The translations under genes and the position numbers were made by a program. This document shows, in pieces, positions 7,060 through 15,055 of a stretch of DNA of 24,682 bases. The notes beneath the pieces were generated by a model. The model was not told the origin of the DNA, searched no databases, and saw only the letters and a program-made list of their open reading frames with translations. How positions within the stretch are numbered: the stretch's first letter is position 1; every line of letters starts with the position of its first letter. The DNA is from a virus, in the IMG/VR virus record IMGVR_UViG_3300031278_000123, positions 1-24,682 of that record, one strand, 5' to 3'.

Positions 7060-7105
7060 GTGTCTAAGATGTAATAAAAAATATTATGTTTTAGGCACTT
7101 TTTTT
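7060..7105 (+). terminator. Rho-independent terminator, long hairpin plus seven T
   Basis: Positions 7060-7076 pair with 7082-7098 over 17 bp with a five-A loop: GTGTCTAA with TTAGGCAC forms the base and an A-U/G-U stem lies above it. Seven T follow (7099-7105). It lies 57 bases after the candidate immunity gene and ends just before the AAAGGAAAG ribosome binding site of the 7122 gene. Confidence 0.75.
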
Positions 7106-7121
7106 ATTGAAAGGAAAGATT

Positions 7122-7379
7122 ATGAAAGCTAAAACTCTTAATGATATTACTTATAAAGATAAGTGGTATAAAATTGGCACTATAATTGATGTAGATGAAA
7201 AAGATGTAGAGAAGTTAGAAAGTATTGGAGCTATTCAAAGTTTAGAAACAATTTCAAAAGCTAAAGAGATAAAAATTAATGTTATTAAAAATCCTGTAAA
7301 TCCTAAAGTAGAAATGGAAGAGAGACCAAAAAGAAAATATAATAAACGGAATAAAGATTTTAAGAAGAGGCGATTTTAA
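7122..7379 (+). CDS. small head-region protein (85 aa)
   Basis: The 85-residue protein has an N-terminal beta-rich segment of about 50 residues (ITYKDKWYKIGTIIDV, then DVEKLESIGAI) and a very basic C-terminal tail (KRKYNKRNKDFKKRRF). Short phage proteins with this 'flexible strand, kinase-like DKWY, helix ending in GAI' layout are common beside protease and capsid genes, but their function is unknown to me. I use the ATG at 7122, 6-7 bases after AAAGGAAAG; a TTG at 7107 lies in the terminator tail and is unlikely. The stop abuts the ATG of the protease gene. It may share ancestry with the 54-residue product at 10318. Confidence 0.6.
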   Translation: MKAKTLNDITYKDKWYKIGTIIDVDEKDVEKLESIGAIQSLETISKAKEIKINVIKNPVNPKVEMEERPKRKYNKRNKDFKKRRF

Positions 7380-8117
7380 ATGCCATTACCAAAACCAAAA
7401 GATAATGAAGAGCAGTCTACATTTGTATCAAGGTGTATGGATAACGATACTATAAAAAAAGAATACCCTGACCAGAAGCAAAGACTTGCAGTTTGTTTTT
7501 CTCAATTTAGAAGAAGAAAGAAAGGTGAAGATATGAAAGATTTTATAACAATCCCAGTAGATAATAAGGTAGCGGTAGATGTGGACACTAAAGTTATTAC
7601 CATTTCTGATAGGCTGGGGATAGACGCCTTATATACTTTTAACCGGAAGAAAATTATTGAGTATTATTTTAACAAAGAAAAAGAATGGGATGAAGAAAAA
7701 GCTGTTGAATGGTATAACGAGCATAAATCTGTTGAACCACAGCCAGAAGAACAGGCAAAGAAATTTTTTAAAGTTGATAATGAGAAGCGGATAGTGTACG
7801 GCGTAGCACTTGTGCCTTATGAAGTAGATTTACAAGGGGATATCTTAACCGAGGAATCCATAGAAGAAGCGGTACATCTTTTTGCAAAGAGTTTCCAAGA
7901 TGTGGGAGCAATGCATACTAGGGTAACTGGTTTAGGTACGATGCTTGAAACTTATGTAGCTCCAGTAGATTTTGAAATGAATGGAGTAAAAGTAAAAAAG
8001 GGAAGTTGGGTTTTAGTTACTGAAGCATCTCAAAATGTCTGGGAGAAAATTAAAAATAACGAGCTTGTAGGATATTCGATTGAATATGAAGGTGAAAGAA
8101 CACCTATAGAAATTTAA
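7380..8117 (+). CDS. XkdF-type prohead serine protease
   Basis: The 245-residue protein has two parts. Residues 1-50 (PLPKPKDNEEQSTFVSRCM, ending KQRLAVCFSQFRR) form a small Cys-containing domain that often precedes or stands beside phage proteases. Residues 52-245 are the XkdF domain: RIVYGVALVPYEVDLQGDIL, then MHTRVTGL, then a GSWVL strand and NVWEKIKNNELVGYSIEYEG. The family is thought to mature the prohead by cleaving scaffold and capsid protein. The ATG follows the preceding stop without a gap. A second, in-frame ATG at 7533 has its own AAAGGTGA (7521-7528), 4-5 bases away, and would yield the protease domain alone (194 aa). Confidence 0.8.
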   Translation: MPLPKPKDNEEQSTFVSRCMDNDTIKKEYPDQKQRLAVCFSQFRRRKKGEDMKDFITIPVDNKVAVDVDTKVITISDRLGIDALYTFNRKKIIEYYFNKEKEWDEEKAVEWYNEHKSVEPQPEEQAKKFFKVDNEKRIVYGVALVPYEVDLQGDILTEESIEEAVHLFAKSFQDVGAMHTRVTGLGTMLETYVAPVDFEMNGVKVKKGSWVLVTEASQNVWEKIKNNELVGYSIEYEGERTPIEI

Positions 8118-8130
8118 AGGGGGAAGGAGT

Positions 8131-9243
8131 ATGAAAATAAATTGGCTAAAAATTACTAAATTACCAAAAGTTGATTATGTTAATAGACCTGCAATTGATA
8201 AAAGATTTATTGCGATAAAGATGATGGAATATAAAAATGTTATTCCATTTAAGAAAACTAAGGCACTTCCAGAAGCGACTACATGGGATGCTGGAGCGGA
8301 AGTCAAAAAGGCAGATGTAAAAGATTTGAAAGTAATGTGTACTTGGTATGATGAGAAGGATGCAGATAGTAAAGGTGCATATAAATTACCTCATCATAAT
8401 GCAGGTAGTGGTTATCCAGTTAATTGGAATGGCGTAAAAGCAGCAATGGGGGCTTTGATGGGTGCTCGTGGTAGTGTTATGCTGCCTGACTCTGACCGGA
8501 AAGGGGTATACAACCATTTAGCAAAGCATTATAAGCAGTTTGATAAAGAAGTCCCAGAGTTTAAAACAGCAGATGAGCTGGAAAAATCTTTTGTAGATAA
8601 AATAGGAGATAAAATTAAAAGTAAGCTTGGATTTGTCGAGACCAAGATAGGGAGAGTGTTGAGCAAAACAAATGAGACAAAGTTGCTTAATGCCGCCTCA
8701 AGTATCGTAAAGGCAGGGGAAACCATACAGGCGGTGCTTGCGAGTGTAAGCAAAAATTATAAAAAGGAGGGTAGTGATATGGACGAGAAAGAAGTGAAAG
8801 ATATAGTAGAAAAAGCTATTGACGAGAAAATGGGTACATTTAAAAAAGCTATAGAAGATAAATTAGAAGAATTGTTATCCAAGAATGAAGAGGAAGATGA
8901 AGAAAATGACGATGAAAACAAGGATGAAGATGAGGATAATGAGGATGAGAACAAGGAAGAGGAAGAAAGCGATGATGATGATTCTGAAAAAAATAAAAAG
9001 AAAAAAGTATCCAAGAAAAAATCTAAAGAGTCAAAAAGCAAAGATGAAGAATTGTTAAATAGCATAACTGATATTATTGAGAAAAAAGTTAATGAAGTAA
9101 AATCTGATGTTGATAATATTAAGAAAGAGCTTAATATAAAGCCGGAATCAGATAAGAAGAAAACTAACAAAAAAGAAGTTGATAAAGAGGAAAAAGATGA
9201 TGAAGTTAGCTATGATGGAGTATTTGGAATAAAAGGTATATAA
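8131..9243 (+). CDS. prohead accessory/scaffolding protein with acidic C-terminal half
   Basis: The 370-residue protein has three parts. Residues 1-40 open with KITKLPKVDYVNRPAI. Residues 50-145 hold a domain commonly fused to phage prohead proteases (YKLPHHNAG, MGALMGARGSVMLPDSDRKG, then VYNHLAKHYKQF). Residues 185-370 are coiled-coil-like and extremely charged, with a Glu/Asp-rich run (about 250-285) followed by Lys-rich segments. Such sequence is typical of scaffolds that organise the prohead and are then removed by the protease. It lies 13 bases after the protease gene and directly before the major capsid gene, the expected scaffold position. AAAGGGGG serves the ATG. A strong internal start at 8779 is listed separately. 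Confidence 0.72.
   Translation: MKINWLKITKLPKVDYVNRPAIDKRFIAIKMMEYKNVIPFKKTKALPEATTWDAGAEVKKADVKDLKVMCTWYDEKDADSKGAYKLPHHNAGSGYPVNWNGVKAAMGALMGARGSVMLPDSDRKGVYNHLAKHYKQFDKEVPEFKTADELEKSFVDKIGDKIKSKLGFVETKIGRVLSKTNETKLLNAASSIVKAGETIQAVLASVSKNYKKEGSDMDEKEVKDIVEKAIDEKMGTFKKAIEDKLEELLSKNEEEDEENDDENKDEDEDNEDENKEEEESDDDDSEKNKKKKVSKKKSKESKSKDEELLNSITDIIEKKVNEVKSDVDNIKKELNIKPESDKKKTNKKEVDKEEKDDEVSYDGVFGIKGI
8765..8781 (+). promoter_or_regulatory. internal ribosome binding site and in-frame start for a nested scaffold
   Basis: AGGAGG (8765-8770, within AAAAAGGAGGG) stands exactly 8 bases before ATG 8779, one of the best initiation sites in the window. The ATG is in the frame of the 8131 gene and would begin a 154-residue product, MDEKEVKDIVEKAIDEKM and onward, that is just the coiled-coil acidic scaffold. 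This resembles the nested Nu3-in-C layout of lambda. Confidence 0.7.
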
Positions 9244-9280
9244 ATAAAAAGTAAAATTATAAGTAAAGGAGTTGAAATAT

Positions 9281-10288
9281 ATGTTAACGAATGAACAATT
9301 ATTAGAGGAGTTGAATAAGAAGGTTTTTGGTAATAAAGATATATTTACCGATTCAGACCTGTCAAGTGCCGGACTTCTAAATGCAAGACAGCTTACCCAG
9401 TTTATTGAAGAAACTTTGGAGAGGGCTGTAATGCGTAAAGAGTGCAGGCATGATAAGGGTTCTGAAAAACAGCTTGACTTAGATAAGATAGAATTTTCAG
9501 ATTTGATAATTCAAACTCCAGCAAGTGAAGGAACTGCACATACTACTACTACAGCGCCTAGTACAAGCCAGGTTAGTATTAGCACTGTTGAGTATCTGGT
9601 AGCGGTAGATTTGGGTTGGAGTTCACTTAGAAATTCGATAGAAAAAGCTGGATTTGAAAATAGGTTAATGAAAAGGATATCAAGGAAAGCCGGTACTGAC
9701 TTAGAAGCTGTTGCCGTAAATTCTAATACCTCAACAGGTAGTGGAGTTTATGATGATAATGCTGGTTGGTTCCAGGTAGGAGCAACTGACCATGAAGTTG
9801 ACCATGCAAGTGGTGAATTTGCTTCTACAGCAGATAAGACTATTACGCTTTTTGATAATATGTTGGATGCTTTGCCTAAAAAGTATATGGATAGTACCAA
9901 TTTGAAAGCATGGAGATTTTATGTGCACGTTGATATAGAGTGGTTGTATCGTAGATGGCTAACTGCTATAGGGGCAACTCATGCAGGAGCTATGAATTAC
10001 TTAATTGATAATCCGCCAATATTTTATCAGGGAATACCTGTTATTGGAGTACCGAGATTGGCAAGAACTTCTGCAGGTACACCATCTTATTACTTGTCAA
10101 AGGCAATGCTTTGTCATCCAAAGAACCTAATTGAATATATCCAGACTGATATGCAGTTTGTTTCTGAAAATAAGCCAAGGAAACGCCAGATAGAAATAAC
10201 TGGTACAATTAATGTTGATTGGCAGATTGAAGAGACTGACGCTGTCGTGGTCGCCAAAGACATAAAACATAGTCTTGGAACGGATTAA
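9281..10288 (+). CDS. major capsid protein (HK97 fold)
   Basis: The 335-residue protein is the likely main shell subunit. It starts with a helical N-arm (about 1-60, with LNARQLTQFIEETLERAV). Core segments follow: LIIQTPASEGT, a Thr-rich loop, VSISTVEYLVAVDLGWSSL, the spine-helix region AVAVNSNT...GWF, LPKKYMDSTNLKAWRFYVH, and PIFYQGIPVIGVPRLA, which is typical of the P-domain/A-domain of HK97-fold capsids. I place the start at ATG 9281, 9 bases after AAAGGAG; the TTG at 9272 abuts that site. It follows the protease and scaffold genes, the canonical order. A 38-base gap separates it from the scaffold gene, and no terminator follows. Confidence 0.88.
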   Translation: MLTNEQLLEELNKKVFGNKDIFTDSDLSSAGLLNARQLTQFIEETLERAVMRKECRHDKGSEKQLDLDKIEFSDLIIQTPASEGTAHTTTTAPSTSQVSISTVEYLVAVDLGWSSLRNSIEKAGFENRLMKRISRKAGTDLEAVAVNSNTSTGSGVYDDNAGWFQVGATDHEVDHASGEFASTADKTITLFDNMLDALPKKYMDSTNLKAWRFYVHVDIEWLYRRWLTAIGATHAGAMNYLIDNPPIFYQGIPVIGVPRLARTSAGTPSYYLSKAMLCHPKNLIEYIQTDMQFVSENKPRKRQIEITGTINVDWQIEETDAVVVAKDIKHSLGTD

Positions 10289-10317
10289 TATCAAAACTTA
10301 ATATAGAGGAGCTTAAG

Positions 10318-10482
10318 ATGGAAAATAAAGACAGCAAAAAGGTGTTGGCTATCTTGAAGAAGAAGAAGACATATACTTACAATAATGTAATGTATATAAA
10401 AGATAGTCCTAATCCTATAGATATAAAGACTGCGAGATATTTGAAGTACACTGGATTATTTTCATTTGAGAAGATAAGGTAG
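10318..10482 (+). CDS. 54-residue head-region protein
   Basis: A short gene with AGAGGAG about 7-10 bases before its ATG, directly downstream of the major capsid gene. The product has a basic N-terminus ([11 protein letters not shown]) and a compact beta-beta-helix-like segment ([15 protein letters not shown], then [16 protein letters not shown]). The same pattern, KT-aromatic-x-aromatic ... [TS]G-x-F-x-FE-x-I, is found at the N-terminus of the glycosyltransferase encoded 7 bases downstream. Small proteins of this kind often sit between capsid and connector genes; none has a function I can name. Decoration or connector-accessory roles are possible. Confidence 0.65.
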   Translation: MENKDSKKVLAILKKKKTYTYNNVMYIKDSPNPIDIKTARYLKYTGLFSFEKIR

Positions 10483-10489
10483 GTGGAAA

Positions 10490-12949
10490 TTGAGATATAG
10501 AGCAACTTTGATTAAGGGCAAGACTTTTAGTTTTGGTAAGTATTCTTTTGATGCTAGAGATAATAGATCACAAATAGTATCTGATGGGGTTATGGATATA
10601 CTTAGCAGAAGTGGTAAATTTAAGTTTGAGGAAATAGAAAAATCAGTAGCCAATTCAAATATAATAGAATCTAAAATAATCAAACCAGAAATAATTGAAT
10701 CTAAAACTATAACACCAGAAATATTTGTTTTGATCGATTGGATAGAAGAAGCAACTGGATATGGCAATATAGCTAAAAAACTGCTAAAAAAATATTCAGG
10801 TACTATAAAATATGTTCAAAAAGGACATGAGTTTAGAGATAATTTAGATTTAAAAGATGTACCTCATGAAAGTTATGTAATTCAATTAACTACCCCGAAC
10901 TGTTTCAGAAAGTTAGAAAATGTTAAAAAGCGTATTGGCTTTACTATGTTTGAAACTACTAAAATCCCTAAAGACTGGCCTAAGATATGCAATAATACTT
11001 TAGATTTGCTAATAGTGCCTTCAAAGGAAAATAAAAAAGTGTTTAAGAATTGCGGAGTAAAAATACCTATTAAAGTTATACCTTTATGGGTAGATAGCAC
11101 TTATAAATATTATAATAGGCCAGAAGGGAAAACATTTACTTTTTTATTTGTGGGTTCAGTGGATACCCATAATCGCAAAGGGTGGTATGAACTAGTAAAA
11201 GCATTTAAGCAAGAGTTTAAAAATGAAGATGTGCGACTAATACTTAAATGTTTACACTTAAATATCCATGAGGTTATGGTAGAAAAAATACTAAAAGATA
11301 AGAGAATAAAATTTATTAGAGAAAAATATAGCAATAAAAAGTTAAACGAGTTGTATAGACAAGCTGATTGTTTTGTATTTCCTTCGCATGGTGAAGGGTT
11401 TGGATTGCCTCCATTAGAAGCGATGAGTACAGGACTCCCTACGATAGTTACTAATTGGATGGGATGTAAAGAATTTGCTGATAATAAAATATGTTATCCG
11501 ATTAAAGTTAAAAAGCTGGAAGAAGCATTATACCCTGATAACTATGGAGATGTAGGAGATTGGGCTTATGTAGATGTAAAAGAAGTTAGAAAACAGATGA
11601 GATATGTTTATGAAAACCAAAAAGAAGCTAAAGAGAAAGGGAAGTTGGCAGCTAAAATTGTTAATAAGAAATTTAGGTTTAGGCATTTTACAGAAGCTTT
11701 GGAAGAGATTATCAAACCTAAAATAAAAAAAATAGGATTTGTGCCTCATCAGAGCATTAATAGAAAAAATATTGCTGCCGGGACAAGACTTAGAGTATTA
11801 AATATAACGCCACATCTTGATTGTGTAGTAAGCGAAAATTATGAAGAATTGAAAGATTGTAAAGTTGTCATATTGCAAGCGAGATGGTTACCAGATGATA
11901 TAATGCTTGCTAAAAGGTTATATGAAAATGGCGTTAAGTTGATATTTGACACTACCGATCCTCATTGGGATACAGAAAATTTTGACATGACAGGTAAGAA
12001 AAGAAAAGCTTTTGACCAGCTACTTAGATTCATAAGTTTGATGACTTTTCCAACTAAGAATTTAAAAAAATCATTTTTGAATTATAGAAATGATAAAGAA
12101 ATTGCAATAATCCCCGATAGTATAGATTTATCAAAACATAATAAAACTAAAAAACATACAAAGAAAAAACAATATACTATATGCTGGTTTGGATGTAGGG
12201 TAAATATAGCTTCTTTGGATTTAGCGAGAGAGGATTTAGAGAAATTAGGTAAAGAATTTAATCTCAAATTATTGGCTTTGTATGATCAAGGATACAAGAA
12301 GCAGGCAAGTGATATGAAAGATAAGAATGATATTATATGGAAAGTTAAACCATATAAAAATCTTGGGCTTGAAATTAGGGAGTGGAGTGATGAAGCTACG
12401 ATAGAATCTATACTTGAAAGTGATATAGTTATAAACCCTAAATTTACCAACTGGAAGAAATATAAATCAAGTAATAAATCAAGGAAAGCATTGGCTTTAG
12501 GAGTTCCAGCAGTAGAAAAAGATTATTATAATGAGATTAAAAGACTTCTATTGTCTGTTAGATTAAGAAATAAGATAGGCAAAGAAGGTAAAAAGTTTGT
12601 AAAGAAATATGATAGTAATGTAATTGCTGAAAAGATAGATAGGTTATGTAATAAATTAATTAATCGGAGATATAAGAAAAAGAAAAAGAAAATTGCTGTA
12701 GTAACAGCTATCGCTGGAAGATTTGATTATTTGCACGAGCCAGAATTTTGTGATGATAATGTAGATTATTTTGCATTTATAGATGGAGAGCATAATGATA
12801 ATGTAAGGGAAGATTTTAAACTTGTTAAGAAATGCGGGCGAGTATTATTTCACGATGCTGCTCCGGAATTTAGATTTGTTCACAAATTTATTAAAGAATT
12901 AGGGCTGCAAAGAATAGGGAATATAGCATATTGGGAGGCAAATAAATGA
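10490..12949 (+). CDS. multi-domain glycosyltransferase (small phage domain + two GT4-like domains + chimeric C-terminus)
   Basis: The 819-residue protein has several parts. Residues 1-50 resemble the product of the gene just upstream. Residues 57-78 are a linker made of a tandem repeat. Residues 80-410 form a GT4-type (GT-B fold) transferase with a TGYGN start, the [11 protein letters not shown] hinge and [18 protein letters not shown] (300-317), the nucleotide-sugar site. Residues 413-725 form a second GT4-like domain with [15 protein letters not shown] (661-675). Residues 734-764 resemble the start of a DUF616/TOD1-like transferase ([19 protein letters not shown]), and 762-819 the end of a class I methyltransferase ([14 protein letters not shown]). 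The TTG start follows AAGGTAGGTGG. The job is probably sugar transfer to a virion protein or host glycan; the substrate is unknown. The stop overlaps the next gene (ATGA). Confidence 0.85.
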   Translation: MRYRATLIKGKTFSFGKYSFDARDNRSQIVSDGVMDILSRSGKFKFEEIEKSVANSNIIESKIIKPEIIESKTITPEIFVLIDWIEEATGYGNIAKKLLKKYSGTIKYVQKGHEFRDNLDLKDVPHESYVIQLTTPNCFRKLENVKKRIGFTMFETTKIPKDWPKICNNTLDLLIVPSKENKKVFKNCGVKIPIKVIPLWVDSTYKYYNRPEGKTFTFLFVGSVDTHNRKGWYELVKAFKQEFKNEDVRLILKCLHLNIHEVMVEKILKDKRIKFIREKYSNKKLNELYRQADCFVFPSHGEGFGLPPLEAMSTGLPTIVTNWMGCKEFADNKICYPIKVKKLEEALYPDNYGDVGDWAYVDVKEVRKQMRYVYENQKEAKEKGKLAAKIVNKKFRFRHFTEALEEIIKPKIKKIGFVPHQSINRKNIAAGTRLRVLNITPHLDCVVSENYEELKDCKVVILQARWLPDDIMLAKRLYENGVKLIFDTTDPHWDTENFDMTGKKRKAFDQLLRFISLMTFPTKNLKKSFLNYRNDKEIAIIPDSIDLSKHNKTKKHTKKKQYTICWFGCRVNIASLDLAREDLEKLGKEFNLKLLALYDQGYKKQASDMKDKNDIIWKVKPYKNLGLEIREWSDEATIESILESDIVINPKFTNWKKYKSSNKSRKALALGVPAVEKDYYNEIKRLLLSVRLRNKIGKEGKKFVKKYDSNVIAEKIDRLCNKLINRRYKKKKKKIAVVTAIAGRFDYLHEPEFCDDNVDYFAFIDGEHNDNVREDFKLVKKCGRVLFHDAAPEFRFVHKFIKELGLQRIGNIAYWEANK
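10661..10720 (+). repeat. two tandem 30-bp imperfect repeats encoding the interdomain linker
   Basis: Copies 10661-10690 and 10691-10720 agree at about 25 of 30 bases and each encodes a 10-residue unit of pattern IIESK-x-I-x-PE. They sit exactly between the small N-terminal domain and the first glycosyltransferase domain, so the linker appears to have grown by duplication. Confidence 0.75.
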
Positions 12950-13650
12950 AAACGATAGGGCTTATCGGAGGCATGAGTTGGGAATCATCTGATATATATT
13001 ACCAAATTATAAATAGAGAAGTAGGGAATAAGTTAGGTGACCTAAATTCTGCCGATATAGTAATGTATAGTATCAATTTTTATGAGCTTGAAAAGCTACA
13101 AAGAAATAAACGCTGGATAGAAGCAGAACAGATAATAGCCAAAACAGCAAAAAAGATAGAATTGGCAGGAGCTGAATTTATAGTAATTTGTTCTGTTACC
13201 GGACACGAAGGGATAGGAATAATAGAAAATGAAATTAATGTCCCTATACTTCATATAGCAGATTGCATAAATAAAAGAATTGTAGGTTTAAAAAAAGTAG
13301 GACTCTTGGGTACAATCTATACTATGGAAAAGGATTATTTTAAAAAGAAAATAAATGCAGAAGTCATTATACCAAATAAAGAAGATAGAATATTCATAAA
13401 TAATGTTATTTACAATGAGATAATTCAAGGTAAATTACTTGATAACTCAAGAAATAAATATAAAAAAATTATAGAAAAGTTAGTTAAAGAAGGAGCAGAA
13501 GGAATTATATTGGGCTGTACTGAAATACCATTACTGATAAAGCAGGAAGATTGTAGCGTTTCTGTTTTTAGCAGTACTGAAATACATGCAAAAGAAGCAG
13601 TAAATTATTCACTTAGAACAAATCAAGCTGACTGGGAGGATATATCTTGA
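12946..13650 (+). CDS. aspartate/glutamate racemase family enzyme
   Basis: The 234-residue protein belongs to the PLP-independent Asp/Glu racemase family (RacX/YgeA-like), shown by [15 protein letters not shown] at the N-terminus and [13 protein letters not shown] (C191) near the C-terminus. Family members interconvert L and D amino acids by a two-base mechanism. The first catalytic motif, usually C-T-N-T-M-H in YgeA-like enzymes, reads CSVTGH (82-87): Ser83 stands at the position of the catalytic Thr, and the Asn and Met are replaced by Val and Gly. C191 is intact. Activity is therefore plausible, but substrate choice may differ. It overlaps both neighbours at stop/start codons and lies among four glycosyltransferases, which suggests it supplies or modifies a building block for the same decoration. 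Confidence 0.85.
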   Translation: MKTIGLIGGMSWESSDIYYQIINREVGNKLGDLNSADIVMYSINFYELEKLQRNKRWIEAEQIIAKTAKKIELAGAEFIVICSVTGHEGIGIIENEINVPILHIADCINKRIVGLKKVGLLGTIYTMEKDYFKKKINAEVIIPNKEDRIFINNVIYNEIIQGKLLDNSRNKYKKIIEKLVKEGAEGIILGCTEIPLLIKQEDCSVSVFSSTEIHAKEAVNYSLRTNQADWEDIS

Positions 13651-14387
13651 AAAAGGAGAAGCAAATAATTTTAGATTGTGATGCTATTATTGTAAATTAT
13701 AATAGGCCTAAAGAAACTACACTAACTATTAAAAGCCTAAAAGCAAATAATAAGCTAAATAGTATAATCCTTATTGATAATGGAAGTAAAGATTTAGATT
13801 ATCTTAATGATTTGCAAGTAGATAAAATTATAAAAAATAAAACTAATATAGGGCAAGCGGCAGCAACTAATCAAGGTCATGCACTTGCATATTCCAAATA
13901 TATATTAACAATGCATAATGATGTTGTAGTTAATGATTGTAATTGGATTGGGAGAGCTATAGATTTTTTAGAACAAAATAAAAAGGCAGGATTGATATCA
14001 CTTGCGGGCTGGAAAGGTACTGCACATAATAGTATTATTACCAGCTTATTAGATATATTAAAATCTTATCCACATGCTATAAAATATTTTGATAGTGAAG
14101 GAGAATTTATAAAAGTATGTCGTGTTGATAGCGTTGTAAGCATTTATAGAAATTTAGGTATTAATGCAGATATTCATTTTGGGGCAGTAGGTACTTCTTT
14201 TTTCTTAGAATATCTCCATTTAGGGTATGAAATATATGTTATGAAAGTTAAAAATGGAATACATCTTAAAGGAAGTAGTATGGATTATAAAAGTAAGGAA
14301 TTTCTTAGACAAAGAAAACTTGTAGGAAAGATTCACGAAGATAAATTAAAAGAATATAAATTATTTGGTTACAAGGAGAATAAATGA
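13647..14387 (+). CDS. GT2-family (GT-A fold) glycosyltransferase
   Basis: The 246-residue protein begins with a typical GT2 nucleotide-binding strand (CDAIIVNYNRPKETTLTIKS), has the IDNGS turn (43-47), TNIGQAAATNQG (66-77), and an HND triad (90-92) in place of the classic DxD metal/sugar-nucleotide motif. The C-terminal half (FGAVGTSFFLEYLHLGYEIY and a His-containing strand) fits acceptor binding. The TTG start shares bases with the stop of the racemase (TTGA), with GGGAGGA 6 bases upstream. It has no membrane segment, so it acts in the cytoplasm. The acceptor is unknown; a virion protein is the contextual guess. Confidence 0.82.
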   Translation: MKKEKQIILDCDAIIVNYNRPKETTLTIKSLKANNKLNSIILIDNGSKDLDYLNDLQVDKIIKNKTNIGQAAATNQGHALAYSKYILTMHNDVVVNDCNWIGRAIDFLEQNKKAGLISLAGWKGTAHNSIITSLLDILKSYPHAIKYFDSEGEFIKVCRVDSVVSIYRNLGINADIHFGAVGTSFFLEYLHLGYEIYVMKVKNGIHLKGSSMDYKSKEFLRQRKLVGKIHEDKLKEYKLFGYKENK

Positions 14388-15055
14388 ATTATTTAAAATA
14401 CATAGATATAATAATTCCTACAAGCGATAAAGATAATAAATTATTTAAGAATTGCTATAACTTAGTAAAGCAGACCACCAAACAATTTAATATATTTATA
14501 AATACATGTAATGCAGATGATAATTTTTCTAAGAGTATAAATAAAATAATGAAAATAGCTAATTCAGAATTTATCTGTTTGCTAAATGATGATACAGAAC
14601 CTAAAAAAGATTGGTTATTACACTTAATTGATAGAATGGAATCTGATAAAAAGATTGGGATTTGTGGTTCTAAACTTTTATATCCTGATACAAACATAAT
14701 TCAACATGCTGGAATAGGATTTGAAAATAATAGCACAATATTATATGGTAGAGGTGAAAATGATAGCATAGAATATAGCATTGCTAAAGAAATTAATTTT
14801 ATTACGTTTGCATGCGTACTTTTAAGAAAAGAGATGATAGATGATATAGGACTTTTAGATGAGCAGTTTAGTTTTTTTTATGAGGATATAGATTATTGCA
14901 TGAGAGCAAGAAAATCTGGTTGGAAAGTATTTTATGAACCTAAGTCAATTCTCTATCATCATGAAAGTGCAACTATAAATAAAAATAATTTAGCATATTT
15001 ATGTAATGAGAGTAAAAGAAAATTTTTAAGGAAATGGAGTAAGGAGGAAATATGA
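14384..15055 (+). CDS. GT2-family (rhamnosyltransferase-like) glycosyltransferase
   Basis: The 223-residue protein is a compact GT-A transferase. It shows IDIIIPTSDKDNKL at the N-terminus, the DxD-type motif LLNDDTEPKKDWL (67-79), and the C-terminal signature FSFFYEDIDYCMRARKSGW followed by HHES, typical of GT2 enzymes adding rhamnose or related sugars. The ATG overlaps the stop of the previous GT2 gene, and its own stop overlaps the ATG of the head-tail connector gene. The whole island is thus welded into the structural operon. Its DNA is very A+T-rich (a hand count of 14401-14460 gives 12 G/C of 60, against 23 of 60 for 15241-15300 in the next gene). Confidence 0.85.
   Translation: MNYLKYIDIIIPTSDKDNKLFKNCYNLVKQTTKQFNIFINTCNADDNFSKSINKIMKIANSEFICLLNDDTEPKKDWLLHLIDRMESDKKIGICGSKLLYPDTNIIQHAGIGFENNSTILYGRGENDSIEYSIAKEINFITFACVLLRKEMIDDIGLLDEQFSFFYEDIDYCMRARKSGWKVFYEPKSILYHHESATINKNNLAYLCNESKRKFLRKWSKEEI

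Noticed and set aside
8757-9170. Antisense open frame of 137 residues, rich in Ser
   Set aside because: It is the mirror of the Glu/Asp/Lys-rich scaffold codons; low complexity, no ribosome binding site, and it overlaps a well-supported gene.
9272-9280. TTG start for the major capsid protein
   Set aside because: It directly abuts the AAAGGAG site with no spacing; ATG 9281 has normal spacing.
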